Positions 31,370 to 44,100 of a DNA stretch of 64,000 nucleotides are shown here, in pieces; position 1 is the stretch's first letter; every line of letters starts with the position of its first letter. The notes under the pieces were generated by a model. That model did not search any database. It was not told the DNA's origin and saw only the letters and a list, made by a program, of their open reading frames with translations. This stretch comes from Cymbidium sinense. Lineage: Eukaryota > Streptophyta > Magnoliopsida > Asparagales > Orchidaceae. The stretch is taken from the NCBI GenBank assembly GCA_021442155.1, contig CM038216.1:153971009-154035008 (forward strand), given 5' to 3'. The position numbers and the translations under genes were made by a program.

Positions 31370-34010
31370 GGAAAAGGATAACTTCAGGATCTGCCAACCA
31401 ACATTAGAGAGTAGTGTTTGATACTATTTCAGAACGCTTTACTGATGAAATTCTTGACATTTTAAGAAGGGTACATTTGCATCAATTCATTAGAATGCAT
31501 GGAATTCAGTAAGATTTAGCTGTCATCACTTCAATTATGTCTTGCTGGAATATAGAAAAGCATGCATTCTATTTTGGTGGCTAATGCATTCCTTTCACCC
31601 CCAATGAAGTTGCATTAATTGTAGGGATGTCAAACAGAGGGGAGAAGGTCATGTGATAGAAATCCTCACTTCTGAAGTTCAACTCAGTGGATTTTAAGAA
31701 TAAAATTGAGAAGTTGGATTGCTCGTTATTTTGACACAATTTGTAGGTTATACATATGATTTTTAGTTTCAAATCTTTTTATATATATCATAATTATAGA
31801 GTGGCATCAGAATTGATAGCCTATACCCACGACATAGAGAGATATGTTGATTATAATTGGCCAGAAGCCATCTGGAGCTTCCTGGTTTCATAATTTGATG
31901 GTATTACATAAAAATTTTTGACACAAAAGGCACCCGGGTACATGAGTGACTTTTTCACTCTTCTAATGGTATATTTTACATCTTCGGATTTATATTATTT
32001 TATGCATTGAAGTTAAGTTATGTAAATCTTCATTGTAGATCTGGGCGGTAAGCTCATAAAAATCATAAGGCCACCCATTCTTTATGTAAAACCACGTATG
32101 TTACGATGGCAAAAATAAAGTTTGTAGATGATTCCTTCAGTGGTTTGGAAGGACACCAGGTGACGCGAAATAAATTGGCTTCATTTACCTCAGAATGTAT
32201 TTATTCATATTATAAATCATCATATTTTCTTATTGTTGTAACATAAGTTTGCCTTTCATTTGAGGACATATTAGAGGAGGGGCGACTCCTTGAAGCGTTA
32301 CTTATCCCAAATAACCCTTATCGAGCCCTATAGCAGCCCCATTCCAAGTCCAAGGAGTCGAGCCCAGTGTGAATCTTCATATGTCTCTCCTCAATATTCT
32401 CCTCCTTCCAATGTATATCAGTGCTCATCTACAGTACCCATCTACAAAGCTTTAGAGAAGATACTTTCGGGTTTAGAAAGGAAAGAGTATCATTTTTTTG
32501 AAGCATCAATAAGCGAGAGAATCGATGGTATTGATTTAAATGCAATTGAGGCGTGGTTCTGGATAGAAGGGTCTTAGCAAGAAGCTCATGGAGGCTCTCG
32601 AGGAAGCTCCCAGGAGGCTACCACAGGGTGGAGGCTACCATGGGGAAGCTCTATGGAGGCTACCACGGGAAGCTCATGTGGAGGCACCACATGAGAAGGA
32701 GGCTTCTAAGCGGAAGATGTTACCTCCTTTCTTGAAATTGAACATGGTGTGAAGGCTAGGCAGCTGAGGAAAAAAAAAGTTGTATTCTCCCCATTCAACA
32801 AACATACCAGAAGTCATGTAGCAAAATAACTCTTGTTATTGTTGCTACTCAGGATGTACAAATAGTAGATGAGGTATTACTTTACTTTCCTTTTAGTTTA
32901 ATATAAAAAAAGTTGATTTCAATAATTTTTTATGTAGGTTAACAAAGATGTTCCAATATCGGTGGATGAACCAACGATTCGTGTAGTAGTTAAAGCATCG
33001 CGAGGTATTCTTCATCTTAGAAGATTGACTTTAATTCACGATCTATCCTTAAACCTTATTAATTTTGCTGACCGGTGATGCACATGATATTGTTAACTTC
33101 TCATCAAGAGATGTCCTGCCCAAGCCAATGTTGTAGCTCATTGACACCTCGTGCTCCCAATTCAAGGACAAGTAAGTCATTGCTTAGTTTATCTCATTCT
33201 ATATACATAAAATCACCTTTTCATTTAGTAATGCTCACATTCTCATGCTTCTCACATGCAGGAGTGATAGCATATTCTCGACTAACAATATCATTATTGC
33301 GAGAGTATAAATTGATGAGTTGCTAATATATTAGTATCTGTCATATGCACACGTTGATGCCTTCACCTTTTTACTGGTCGAGAAGTATACTATATGCCCT
33401 AGGCTATATGTCCCCTATCTGTATGTCTCATGCCTACACTGGGTGAGTTAGTGCATGAAATTTTGCTATCTGATCCTTCCAAAGTTTTTTGTGGTTAAGT
33501 TACTAATTATAAACTTTTTCTTGAATTCTTGCAGAGTTATGCTAAATATGGCTTACCAAAAGAAAGCAAAATATTCATCCAGCATGTTAATGCAGATAGT
33601 ATTTCAAGGGCTGATTTACTCATACTTCCAGTTATCAATAATCAGCATTGGACACTACTGATGGGGCATATTAAGAAAAGGGCTTGGTATTTTTATGATT
33701 CATTGCCAAACCCAACTCATAAGGCCATTCTTCCTGATATTGTATGAATTCTCATTTTTTAGTTAGGTCTCAAGTGCATACTACTGTGCCTCTTGACCTT
33801 TATTTTTTACTCTTTAGATCAAATTACTCATCAAGATCTTGGCCGATTTTGAAGCTGTCGAATCAGTGATCGGTGGTCTACAGTCAACAAAATAGTGTTG
33901 TGGGATGTTTGTGTGCAAATACATGGAGGCGTGATGACAAACCTCCAAATGGGCTAACCACCAAGATTGGCCAAAATGAATTACTTGGTGAGTTTGCTTA
34001 TGCTATTTTT
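31370..34010 (+). pseudogene. MULE-borne plant-mobile-domain plus Ulp1-like protease gene
   Basis: Three recognisable parts. About 31430-31910 keeps mobile-domain-like segments such as CIPFTPNEVALIVGM near 31588 and YNWPEAIWSFLV near 31850, broken by stops. About 32290-32750 is a Pro/Ser-rich and then Glu/Ala-rich hinge with a minisatellite. At 33536-33741 is an intact exon for the C48 (Ulp1/SUMO protease) core, with NNQHWTLL (catalytic His) and FYDSLPN (catalytic Asp). It is bordered by a plausible acceptor CTTGCAG and donor GTATGA. The next exon starts at about 33819. The segment that should hold the catalytic Cys, near 33885-33905, is disrupted. Such PMD/Ulp1 cargo is known from plant MULEs. 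Confidence 0.75.
32578..32715 (+). repeat. Minisatellite in the Ulp1-gene hinge
   Basis: Repeats of GGAGGCTACCAYGGGGAAGC and GAAGCTCATGGAGGC words. In one frame the end reads EAPHEKEASKRK, consistent with a charged hinge of the predicted protein. Confidence 0.7.
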
Positions 34011-34518
34011 TATTTAGGGATGAAATAACTGAGTTATAAAATGTTGAATAGAAGAAGTTTGTTGTGCATATGAATGCAGTGTTTAAAAATCTAACTATGT
34101 GGTGGCTTTTTGGAGCTATTTTGAATGTGTACTCTCTATAATCTCATGAGAGTATACCCCATTTTTTTAGTTTTTTTAGCTATTCTTCCCTTTCTTTCAT
34201 TCATATGTTTAGTAGATGCCATTATAAGTTATTTGGAGTCTACTTGGTGGGGTTTTTTTGATCAGTTTTGAATGTGTACTCTCTGTACTCTCAGGAGGGT
34301 GCATCCTATTTTCCCAAATTTATTTAGATATTCTACCCTTTCTTTCAGTTATATGTTTGGTAGACTCTTGGGGGTGCTTGATGGTTTCTATCGGTTGCAT
34401 ATGTACTCTTTGTACCCTCATGAGAGTACACCCCATTTTCTCATATTTTAGATATTCTACCCTTTCTAAAATATGTGTAGTAGATGCCATTATAAGCTAT
34501 TTGGAGTCTAATTGGTTA

Positions 34519-35184
34519 GTTTTTGATAGGGGTGTGGATTATTTGGTTTTAACCAAAAAACCAAATTGAACCAAAGTTTTTGAGTAATTTGGTTGGATTT
34601 TGAACTTAGTAATTTGGATTTTGGTTTTAATTAATGAAAATATTGGTTTTTGGGTGTTGGATAAGTTTGTTAAATAAAATTTTGGATGGAACTAAATAAA
34701 TCAAAGTAATTATATATAATATGATGTTATTAATATATGTATAATAGGCTTATCTACTATACACTTATTTTTTATTTATTTTTAAATACTTAGTAGGTGC
34801 TTTTTTGGAGGACCATTATCCAATTTTCTAAAATATTTTAGCCTCATAATATGGTAATATGGTTCCATCAACTTTTAAGTTCAAAATATCATTCGAGTAA
34901 GTAAAAATTAGTTTTAAATATTTTTTTATCATGCATAGTTAATTATTTTGATTATATTTATATTATTTTCTTATTCTGTTCATTATTATACAATAAAAAT
35001 TATAAATAATTTTGAAATATAATAATTTTGGTTTTTACCAAACAAAATAATCAAACCAAATTATTATTATTTGTTTGATTTTTTTTTATTTGATTTTGGT
35101 TCAATATTTTGGGAATCCAAAACCAATCAATTTTTTATCATCCAATCCATCCAAATCAACCAAACACACACCCCTAATTTTTGG
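34519..35184. mobile_element. hAT-type miniature element inside the array
   Basis: The element is 34527-35176 (650 bp) with perfect 10-bp ends TAGGGGTGTG / CACACCCCTA. The flanks GTTTTTGA and ATTTTTGG match at 6 of 8 positions and correspond to the array word GTTTTTGGATCA, so the array sequence resumes exactly after it. The interior is AT-rich with CCAAACCAAA-type words and has no ORF. Confidence 0.8.
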
Positions 35185-36950
35185 ATCATATTTTACATCT
35201 GTACTCTTTGTACACTCATGAGAGTACATCCCATTTCTCAAATTTTTCTAGATATTCTACCCTTTTTGGAGATAATATGTGTAGTATATGTCATTATAAG
35301 CTATTTGGAGTCTGATTGGTTAATTTTTGGATTAATTTTATATCTGTACTCTCTGTACTCTCATGAGAGTACACCCCATTTTCTCATTTTCTTTCAACTA
35401 TTTTACCATATTTGGAGAAAATATGTTTAGTAAATGCCTTTACAAGTTTTTGGAGGCTGCCAGGTGAGTTTTTGGGGCTATTTTATTATTTTACTCTCTA
35501 TGCTCTCATGAGAGTACACCTCATTTTATTTTTTCAACTATTTTATCATGTTTGGAGATGATATGTTTAGTAGATACCATTATAAGCTATTTGGAGGCTG
35601 ATTGCTTGGTTTTTGGATCATTTTGCATCTACTCTATGTACTCTCATGAGAGTACACCTCATTTTCTCATTTTTTTCATCTATTTTAACTTGTTTGGAGA
35701 TAATATGTTTAGTATATATCATTACAAGCTGTTTGGAGGCTGCTTGGTGGGGTTTTAGTGTTATTTTGCATCTGTACTATTTGTACTCTCATGAGAGTAC
35801 ACCCCATTTTTTTTATTTTCTTTCAATTATTTTATCTTGTTTGGAGATAATATGTGTAGTATATGCCATTATAAGCTATTTGGAGTCTGATTGGTTAGTT
35901 TTTGGATCCATTTTGTATCTGTATTCTCTGTACTCTCATGAGAGTACACCCAATTTTCTCATTTTCTTTCAGCTATTTTACCCTGTTTGAAGATAATATG
36001 TTTAGTAGATGCCTTTACAAGCTACTTGGAGGCTGCTTGATGGGTTTTTGGGGTTATTTTGCATTTGTACTCTTTGTACTCTCATGAGAGTACACCCAAT
36101 TTTTTCATTTTTTTCAGCTATTTTATCCTGTTTGGAGATAATATGTTTAATAAATGTCATTACAAGCTATTTGAAGGCTGATTGGTTGGTTTTTTGATTA
36201 GTTTTGCATATGTACTCTCTGTACTCTCATAAGAGTACACCTCATTTTCTCATTTTATTTCAACTATTTTATCCGTTTGGAGATAATATGTTAGTAGATA
36301 CGTTTATTATATGTTTGGAGGCTGCTTGGTGATTTTTGGGGGCTATTTTGCATATATACTCTCTGTAGTCTCATGACAGTACACCCCATTTTCTCATTTT
36401 TTTTAACTATTTTACCCTGTTTGGAGATAATATGTTTAATAGATGCCATTAGAAGCTGTTTGGAGACTGATTGGTTGGTTTTTAGATCAGTTTTGCATTT
36501 GTACTCTCTGTACTCTCATGAGATTACACACCATTTTTTTTCAGCCATTTTACCTTGTTTGGAGATAATATGTTTAGTTGATGCCTTTACAAGCTATTTA
36601 GAGGCTCTTGGTGGGTTTTTGGTGTTATTTTGCATATGTACTCTCATGAGAGTACACCCATTTTCTCATTTTTTTCAACTATTTACCCTATTTGAGATAA
36701 TATGTTTAGTAGATGCCATTATAAGCTTTCTGGAGGATGATTGCTTGGTTTTAGGATAAGTTTTGCATTAGTACTCTTTGTACTCTCATGAGAGTACACC
36801 TATTTTTCGTTTTTTCAGATATTCTACCCTTTTTGAAGATAATATGTTTAGTAGATGCCATTATAAGCTATTTGGAGGTTGCTTGGTGGGTTTTTAGATT
36901 TGTTTTGCGTATGTACTCTCTGTGCTCTCATGAGAGTATATCTCATTTTC

Positions 36951-37824
36951 TTATAATTCCAAAATTCATTATCACTAAAATTATAAAAAAGATATTATTA
37001 CTCTGTTTTCAATTTTTTAAATAATTGGGATGTGAATTTGTTGTTATTTGGATTTTAAGCTTTACAAGCTCATAGATTTAGGATCATTAGAACGTTTATT
37101 TTTATTTTATTTGGTGCGATTATAATTTGAAATAAAATAATTTTGACATAGTAAAAATGTATTTAAAGTTTTAATAAATATTAAATAAATTAATTTTATA
37201 CAATAATGATGTATAACAATGATCGAAGGTAAAATAGTTATTTCTAAAAATATTTTGACTTATCTTAAATAAGTAAAAAAATATAGGAATTGAAAATTTT
37301 ATATAAATTTGAGTAGTTCTCTACTAAAATAGGTAAGTCTCAATCCTTTCAAAATAATTCAGATCCAAACTTAAAATCATTCCTATAATGCTTTATAAAA
37401 TACGTGCATGATAAGAGCACTGCCATTTACTCAAAATACTTTGGATCCAAACTTAAAATCATTCCGATCATGCTTTATAAAATACGTGTGTGATAAGAGC
37501 ACTTCCATTTACTCCAAATAATTAGGATCCAAACTTAAAATCATGCTTTATTTTATTATCTTTTCACTTTTTTTTAAAATGGAAAATAGTATAACAGCAC
37601 TACCATTTACCAAAAGCTCAATGTCACAGTCTAATATATTCTAATAATTTATTGAATATTATTTATTATTTTGCTGAAAGAAGTAAAATATAGTTAAAAG
37701 TTTTATAAAAATTAAGAAAATTCTCTTTTAAACTTAATTGTGTTATTAATTTCAGTATTTTTTTTATTTTTTTATTCCCTAAATAATGAAAATTTTATAA
37801 GAATTAAGAAAATTCTTGTATAGT
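36951..37824. mobile_element. AT-rich insertion in the array (class unknown)
   Basis: Array sequence stops near 36951 and resumes near 37825 at AAGCTATTCGAAGGCTGC. TTATCACTA near the left edge (36969) and TAGTGATAA at the right edge (37818) form a short inverted pair. No ORF. It contains an 82-bp triplication. Confidence 0.6.
37350..37560. repeat. 82-bp tandem triplication
   Basis: GATCCAAACTTAAAATCAT occurs at 37362, 37444 and 37526, each followed by GCTTTAT-containing sequence; the first two also share ATACGTG and GATAAGAGCACT. Confidence 0.9.
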
Positions 37825-38545
37825 GATAAGCTATTCGAAGGCTGCTTTGTGGATTATCGGAGCAGCTTCGCATGTATACTCTCATACTCTCATGAGAGTA
37901 CACACCATTTTGTCAATTTTTTTTAGATATTCTACCCTGTTTGGGGATAAAATATTTAGTAGATGTCATTGTAAGCAGTTTGGGGGCTTCTTGGTATGTT
38001 TTTGAAGCTGTTTTGAATATGTACTCTCTATACTCTTATGAGAGTACACCATATTTTCTTAGTTTTTTTCAGCATTTCTACTAATTCTTTTATTCATATG
38101 TTTAGTAGATGTCATTACAAGCGGTTTGAAGGCTGCTTAGTGGATTTTTGGAGCTGCTTTATATGTGTAATCTCTATACTCTCATGAGAGTATACCCCAT
38201 TTTCTCCATTTCTTTCAGATGTTCTACCCTATTTAGAGATAAAATATTTAGTAGATACAAATGTATGCTGTTGGGAGGCTTTTTGCTAGTTTCTGGAGCT
38301 ATTTTCCATGTGTACTCTCTGTACTATCATGAGAGTACACCTTATTTTCTCAGTTTTTTCAGCTATTCTACCCATTCTTTCATTCATATGTTGAGTAGAT
38401 ACCATTACAAGCTATTTAGAGGCTGCTTGGTGGAATTTCGGAGCTACTTTGCATGTGTACTCTCTGTACTCTCATGAGAGTACACCCCATTTTTTTAATT
38501 TTTTTTAGATATTCTCTCCTATTTGGAGATAAAATATTCAGTAAA

Positions 38546-39030
38546 TTTTGGTAATATAACCAAGACTTTATTGAGGGAAATTTTCAGTGATTTAAAGTAC
38601 AAAATATCAACATCCATTAAAAACATAAGCATCATAAGTCAAAGTACAAAGATTACCTTCAAGCACAACATAGTAACTACTAATTGACACACTTTCAGTC
38701 AAATTAACATTAAAATATATACGGTAAAATATCACATGACAACTAAATGATATCATGCATTAAAATATTTCCATGTAATGATATCCATCATCAGCTTAGT
38801 GTACCCTTCAACCGACTGACTGATTATTGAGCTTGAGTTAAATTCTTAAAATAGAACATCGTATCAGTTACTGATATCTAAAAGCATGAATGAAGGGTTT
38901 TCCATGCATACCTCTAAAAAGCACTCTAGCATAATAAAAAGGTGTTGCAATGGGTGACCCTACATGGTCTCCACCCAGACTTTTCTTTCATCTCTGTAAC
39001 ATTAAAAATATAATCGTTTAAAGTTTAACA
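38546..39030. other. MULE sequence between array and transposase 3' end
   Basis: AT-rich and not coding in the frames seen. Probably the 3' UTR of the minus-strand transposase and remaining element DNA. Confidence 0.4.
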
Positions 39031-41160
39031 TCAATATTTAAATATTATAAATTCAGAGATAGATAGAAAATTACTCTTGTATTTCTTGTTTCTCTCCCAA
39101 TATCCTTTCAGGCTTGCATTTGAAACACCTTTTGGCCATTGCTTAACGGGATCCTTTAAAATGTCAGTTCTTTTATCTATTGTAGTTGACTTCTTCTTCT
39201 TAGTTGTTATGTCAGTTGGAGGTGAATTTTCACATAATATATAATCAATTTTATCAGATAGTTTTTTTAAGGAACCCAACATAAACTCCATAGCTTTCTT
39301 ATTACCTTGTGCCCTAGTGCTTATTTGATATGCATATCGACTGATATGGTTCAAAAAAAAATAATTTCATTTCATCATTCCATCATTACATATTTTAAGT
39401 TCACACTTGTCAAAGTAGATTTCCCTCTTTGCTCTGGTTGACCATCGCATGAGAAGATATTTCTCCAAAATGTGCATAATATCTTCCTGACTCAAAACTC
39501 GGATGTGGTGGGCACAAAGCACCCCCATCATTTCAGATTTTTTACAACTACAAGTTACATTTAGACATATCTTGTCAAAATGGATAGTCCATGTTTTGGA
39601 AGAAATTTTATTCTCTATATTTCTCACCAAATACTCCATGGGAATATCATATGACACATTTGTTGCTAATCCTCCAACTCCATGCAAAAATTCTTCTTCA
39701 AACATTGTATAAGGCTTTCTTGTGTAAAATATAGCAACTTATTTCAGAATTAGACTGGTCTTAACAATATGAATAATTACTGACTAGCTACACTTGAAAT
39801 CTTCATCATATTCATTCCATCGCCATGTGTCCATAATCTTCTCTAATCCCAAGAAATAATCTATGATTAAACTTATCGGTTTAGAGATTCCATGACATAC
39901 ATTATTGGACTCACCACTTACAAGATAAGATATATAGAATGAGTCTTTGTGGAATGCGGCGGACCACTTGCATCTAATTTTATATAGCTCAGACAGCTAA
40001 GCATGATCATAGAAATTACCTTCTTCTAGCATGGTAGACCAAGCTTGCTCAAACTCTTCCTATGAGTCACACTTACTCATGCATGTATAAAAGAGACTTT
40101 GTACTATCTTATTACTATTAAAGTAATGTACCTTCGAAGAAGCTTTCTTAGAAATATGTCATTGGCATAACCTATGATGAGTATGTGGTAATGCAATTTT
40201 GATAGCTCTCACCATTGTCTGATCTTGATCAGTGAATATTGTTATAGGATGCTTATCATTCATTAACTAAAGAAATATTTTGAATAGCCATGTTAATGAC
40301 TCAATTATCTCTTCAGATAGAAAGGCTACTTCAAATAAGATATTTTTCCAGTGATGATTCACTCCAATAAAAGGTGCACATACAAGATTATATTTATTAA
40401 GTCAATAACTTGTATAAAAAATTATGACATTCTTAAAATAATCATATTTTATCCTTGACATGCCATTGCTCCAAAAAAAACTAACCAAGCTATCCGACTC
40501 ATCAACTTGGACATCCCATTCTCCACTTGCCTTTCCTTGAATAGTTGTATTAATGCATTACTATCACCATTCGTAATCTTTGATCTTCTTTCTTTTTGAA
40601 TGTAATTAAAAGCATCTCTTTTTGTGAAGCCAATATTCTCCACATCATCAACTTCTCACTTAGATAGCTAAACGCATCAGTTGCTCTAATTCCAGCCTCT
40701 GTCATTGATTTTAACACAGCCGCATTCTCATCGCTGATGCCCTGTATGATCTACGAAGATGTAGGTCACCCGATTTTACCAAAGAATGATTGTGACTTTC
40801 TATATATTTTTTAACCTTCAAATTCCCATCTAAATTAATAGAAAATCTAATCAGGGCCAGACAACCACTCCTCGTATCTATTTTCTTAAATTTGATTGAG
40901 AAGTTTAGATTGATAGCTTTCTTCAGACATGCTTTCGCACATAAAAAATCCTTTGATTTCAAATTCTTTGAGTTCGACCAATAACTAGTATGATCCTTCC
41001 TAACATTGAATCCAATTTGATGTGCATAATCGCAGTACAATGCATATGTCTCTTTTTCATTATGAATAGTGGTGTCAAGGAGTTTGCCCATAATTGGGTC
41101 ATTAGACATAACGGCTTCATCATCGCACCGATCATTTACCTCATTCACCTGCACAGACAT
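39031..41160 (-). pseudogene. FAR1-type MULE transposase with SWIM zinc finger
   Basis: The minus strand reads ATG at 41160, then an intact 149-codon FAR1-type N-terminal domain (41160-40711). After it comes a linker (40643-40449) and an MULE transposase core (about 40450-39780) with PFIGVNHHW-like and FTDQDQTMVRAI segments. A SWIM finger follows (C-x-C, then C-x-H, within 39705-39367), and a C-terminal segment with KGVSNASLKGYWERNKK (39354-39031). Disruptions: an FDTTY-type motif reads FYTSY (codon 40416-40414, first catalytic Asp lost). In-frame stops lie at 40404-40402, 40269-40267 and 40161-40159. It would catalyse cut-and-paste transposition if intact; this copy is dead. Confidence 0.85.
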
Positions 41161-41164
41161 AAAT

Positions 41165-44100
41165 ATGTTTCATGCAAAACAGCCCCATAAACTAGCAAAT
41201 GTTTCATGAAATATCTCCAAACATCTTATAATATGATATATTAAACATATGATAAGCCCCACAGTTGAAAATTTTGAAAAAATATGGTGTACCCTCATGA
41301 GAGTGCAGAGAGTGCATGTGCAAAATAGTTCCAAAACCACCAAATTTTTCATGAAATACCTCCAAATATCTTATAATAGGTTATGATAAACAAATGATAA
41401 GCCCCACAATTGAAAATACTAGAAAAATAAGGTGTACATTCAGAAGAGTACAGAGAGTACACATGCAAAGTAGCTCAAAATTAGCAATTTTTCATAAAAT
41501 ATCTCCAAACATCTTAGAATATGATATAACAAACATATGACAAGCCCCACAGTTAAAATTTTAGAAAAATAGGGTGTACCCTCATGAGAGTATAGAGAGT
41601 ACACATGCTAAATAGCCCCAAAAATCAATAAAGTCTTCATGAAACATCTCCAAACATCTTCCAATGGGATATACTAAACATATGATAAGCCCCATAGTTG
41701 AAAAAATTAAAAAAATAAGATGCACCCTCATGAGAATATAGAGAGTACACATGCAAAATAACTCTAAAAACCATCAAATTCTTCATGAAATATCTCCAAA
41801 CATCTCACAATAGGTTATGGTAAATAAATGACAAGCCCCACAGTTGAAAAAATTGAAAAAAATAAGGTGTACCCTTAGGAGAGTACAAAGACTACATATG
41901 CAAAATAGCTCCAAAAATTAGCAAATGTTTCATAAAATATCTCCAAATATATTTGAATAGGATATAGTAAACATATGATAAGCCCCATAGTTAAAGATTT
42001 TAGAAAAATGGGGTGTACTCTCATGAGAGTATAGAGAGTACACATGCAAAATAGCTCCAAAAATTAGTAAATTTTCATGAAACATCTCCAAATATCTTCC
42101 AATAGGATATACTAAACATATGTCAAGCCCCATAATTGAAAAAATTGAAAAAATGAGGTGTACCCTCATGAGAGTATAGAGTACACATACAAAATAGCTC
42201 CAAAACTAACCAAATTTTTCATGAAATATCTCTAAACGTCTTACATTAGGTTATGGTAAACATATGACAAATCCCATAATTGAAAAAATTGAAAAAATAA
42301 GGTGTACCCTCATGAGAGTACATAGAGTACACATGCAAAATAGCTCCTAAAACTAGCAAATTCTTCATGAAAAATCTCCAAATATCTTATAATAGGATAT
42401 ACTAAATATATGACAAGCTCTACAGTTGAAATTTTTAAAAAAATGGGGTGTACCCTCATGAGAGTACAAAGAATACACATACAAAATAACTCTAAAACCC
42501 ACCAAAATTTTCATGAAACATCTCCAAACATCTTACATTAGGTTATGATAAACAAATGATAAGCCCCATAGTTGAAAAAATTGAAAAAATAAGGTGTACC
42601 CTTATGAGAGTACATAGAGTACACATGCAAAATATCTCCTAAAATTAACAAATTCTTCATGAAATATCTTCAAACATCTTACAATAGGATATACTAAACA
42701 TATGACTAGCCCCACACTTAAAAATTTTGAAAAATGGGATGTACCCTCATGAGAGTATAGAGAGTACACATATAAAATAGCCCCAAACACTAAAAAATTC
42801 TTCATGAAATATCTCCAAATATCTTACAATGGGATATACTAAATATATGACAAGCCCCATAGTTAAAATATTGAAAAAATAGGATGTACTCTCATGAGAG
42901 TACAAAGAGTACACATGAAAAATAGCTCCACAAATTACCAAATTCTTCATGAAATATCATCAAATATCTTACAATAGGATATAATAAACATATAACAAGC
43001 CATACAATTAAAAATTTTGAAAAAATGAAGTGTATTCTCATGAGAGTATGGAAAGTACATATGCAAAATAGCCCAAAAAATCAGGAAATTCTTCATGAAA
43101 TATCTTCAAATATCTTACAATAAATTATGATAAACATATGACAAGCTCTATAGTTAAAAAAATTGAAAAAATTGGGTATAGCCTCATGAGAGTACAGAGT
43201 ACACATGCAAAATAGCTCTATAAACTATCAAATTCTTCATAAAATATCTCTAAACATCTTACAATAGAATATAATAAATATATGATAAGCCCCACAGTTG
43301 AAAATTTTGAAAAAATGAGTTATACTCTCATGAGAGTACAGAGAGTACACATCCAAAATAGTATCAAAACTATCAAATTCTTCATGAAACATCTCCAAAC
43401 ATCTTCCAATGGGATATACTAAACATATGACAAGCCCCATAGTTGAAAAAAATGAAAAAATGAGGTGTAGCCTCATGAGAGTACATAGAGTACACATAGA
43501 AAATAGCTCCAAAAATTACCAAATTCTTCATGAAACATCTCCAAACATCTTACATTAGGTTATAGTAAATATATGACAAGCCTCATAGTTAAAAAAATTG
43601 AAAAAATAAAATGTACCCTCATGAGAGTACAGAGAGTACATATGCAAAATAGTTCCAAAAATTAGTAAATTTTTCATGAAACATCTCTAAACATCTTACA
43701 ATAAGTTATTGTAAACATGTGACAAGCCCCATAGTTAAAAAAAATTAAAATAATAAGATGTACCCTCATGAGAGTACAGAGAGTATACATACAAAATAAC
43801 CAAAAACTTGCAATTTCTTCATGAAACATCTTCAAACATTTTATAATAGGTTGTGATAAATAAATGACAAGTCCCACAATTAAAAAAATTAAAAAAAATA
43901 AGATGTACCACAATGAGAGTACAAAGAGTACACATACAAAATAGCTCCTAAAACTAGCAATTTCTTCATGAAATATTTCCAAACATCTTACAATAGGTTA
44001 TGGTAAACATATGATAAGCCCACAGTTAAAAATTTAAGAAAAATGGGGTATACCCTCATGAGAGTACAGAGAGTACATATAAAAGCAACTCTAAAACTAG

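Larger units (their letters stand above)
34095..38545 (+). repeat. Palindromic tandem array, subfamily B, block 2 (interrupted)
   Basis: About 20 copies of the B-type repeat, many with the perfect 18-bp palindrome GTACTCTCATGAGAGTAC (for example around 35356 and 35934). Split by insertions at 34527-35176 and about 36951-37824. The copies after 37825 have a slightly different body with TTCAGATATTCTACCC and TTTCATTCATATG. Confidence 0.93.

Noticed and set aside
34258..38477. Many 60-128-codon frames in the array (such as 35613-35990 and 36373-36759) as a gene family
   Set aside because: They are the same repeat read in frame (TLMRVHPIF-like peptides), with frame and stops changing between copies. 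Subfamily A on the other strand gives similar peptides. No start context or splicing supports them.
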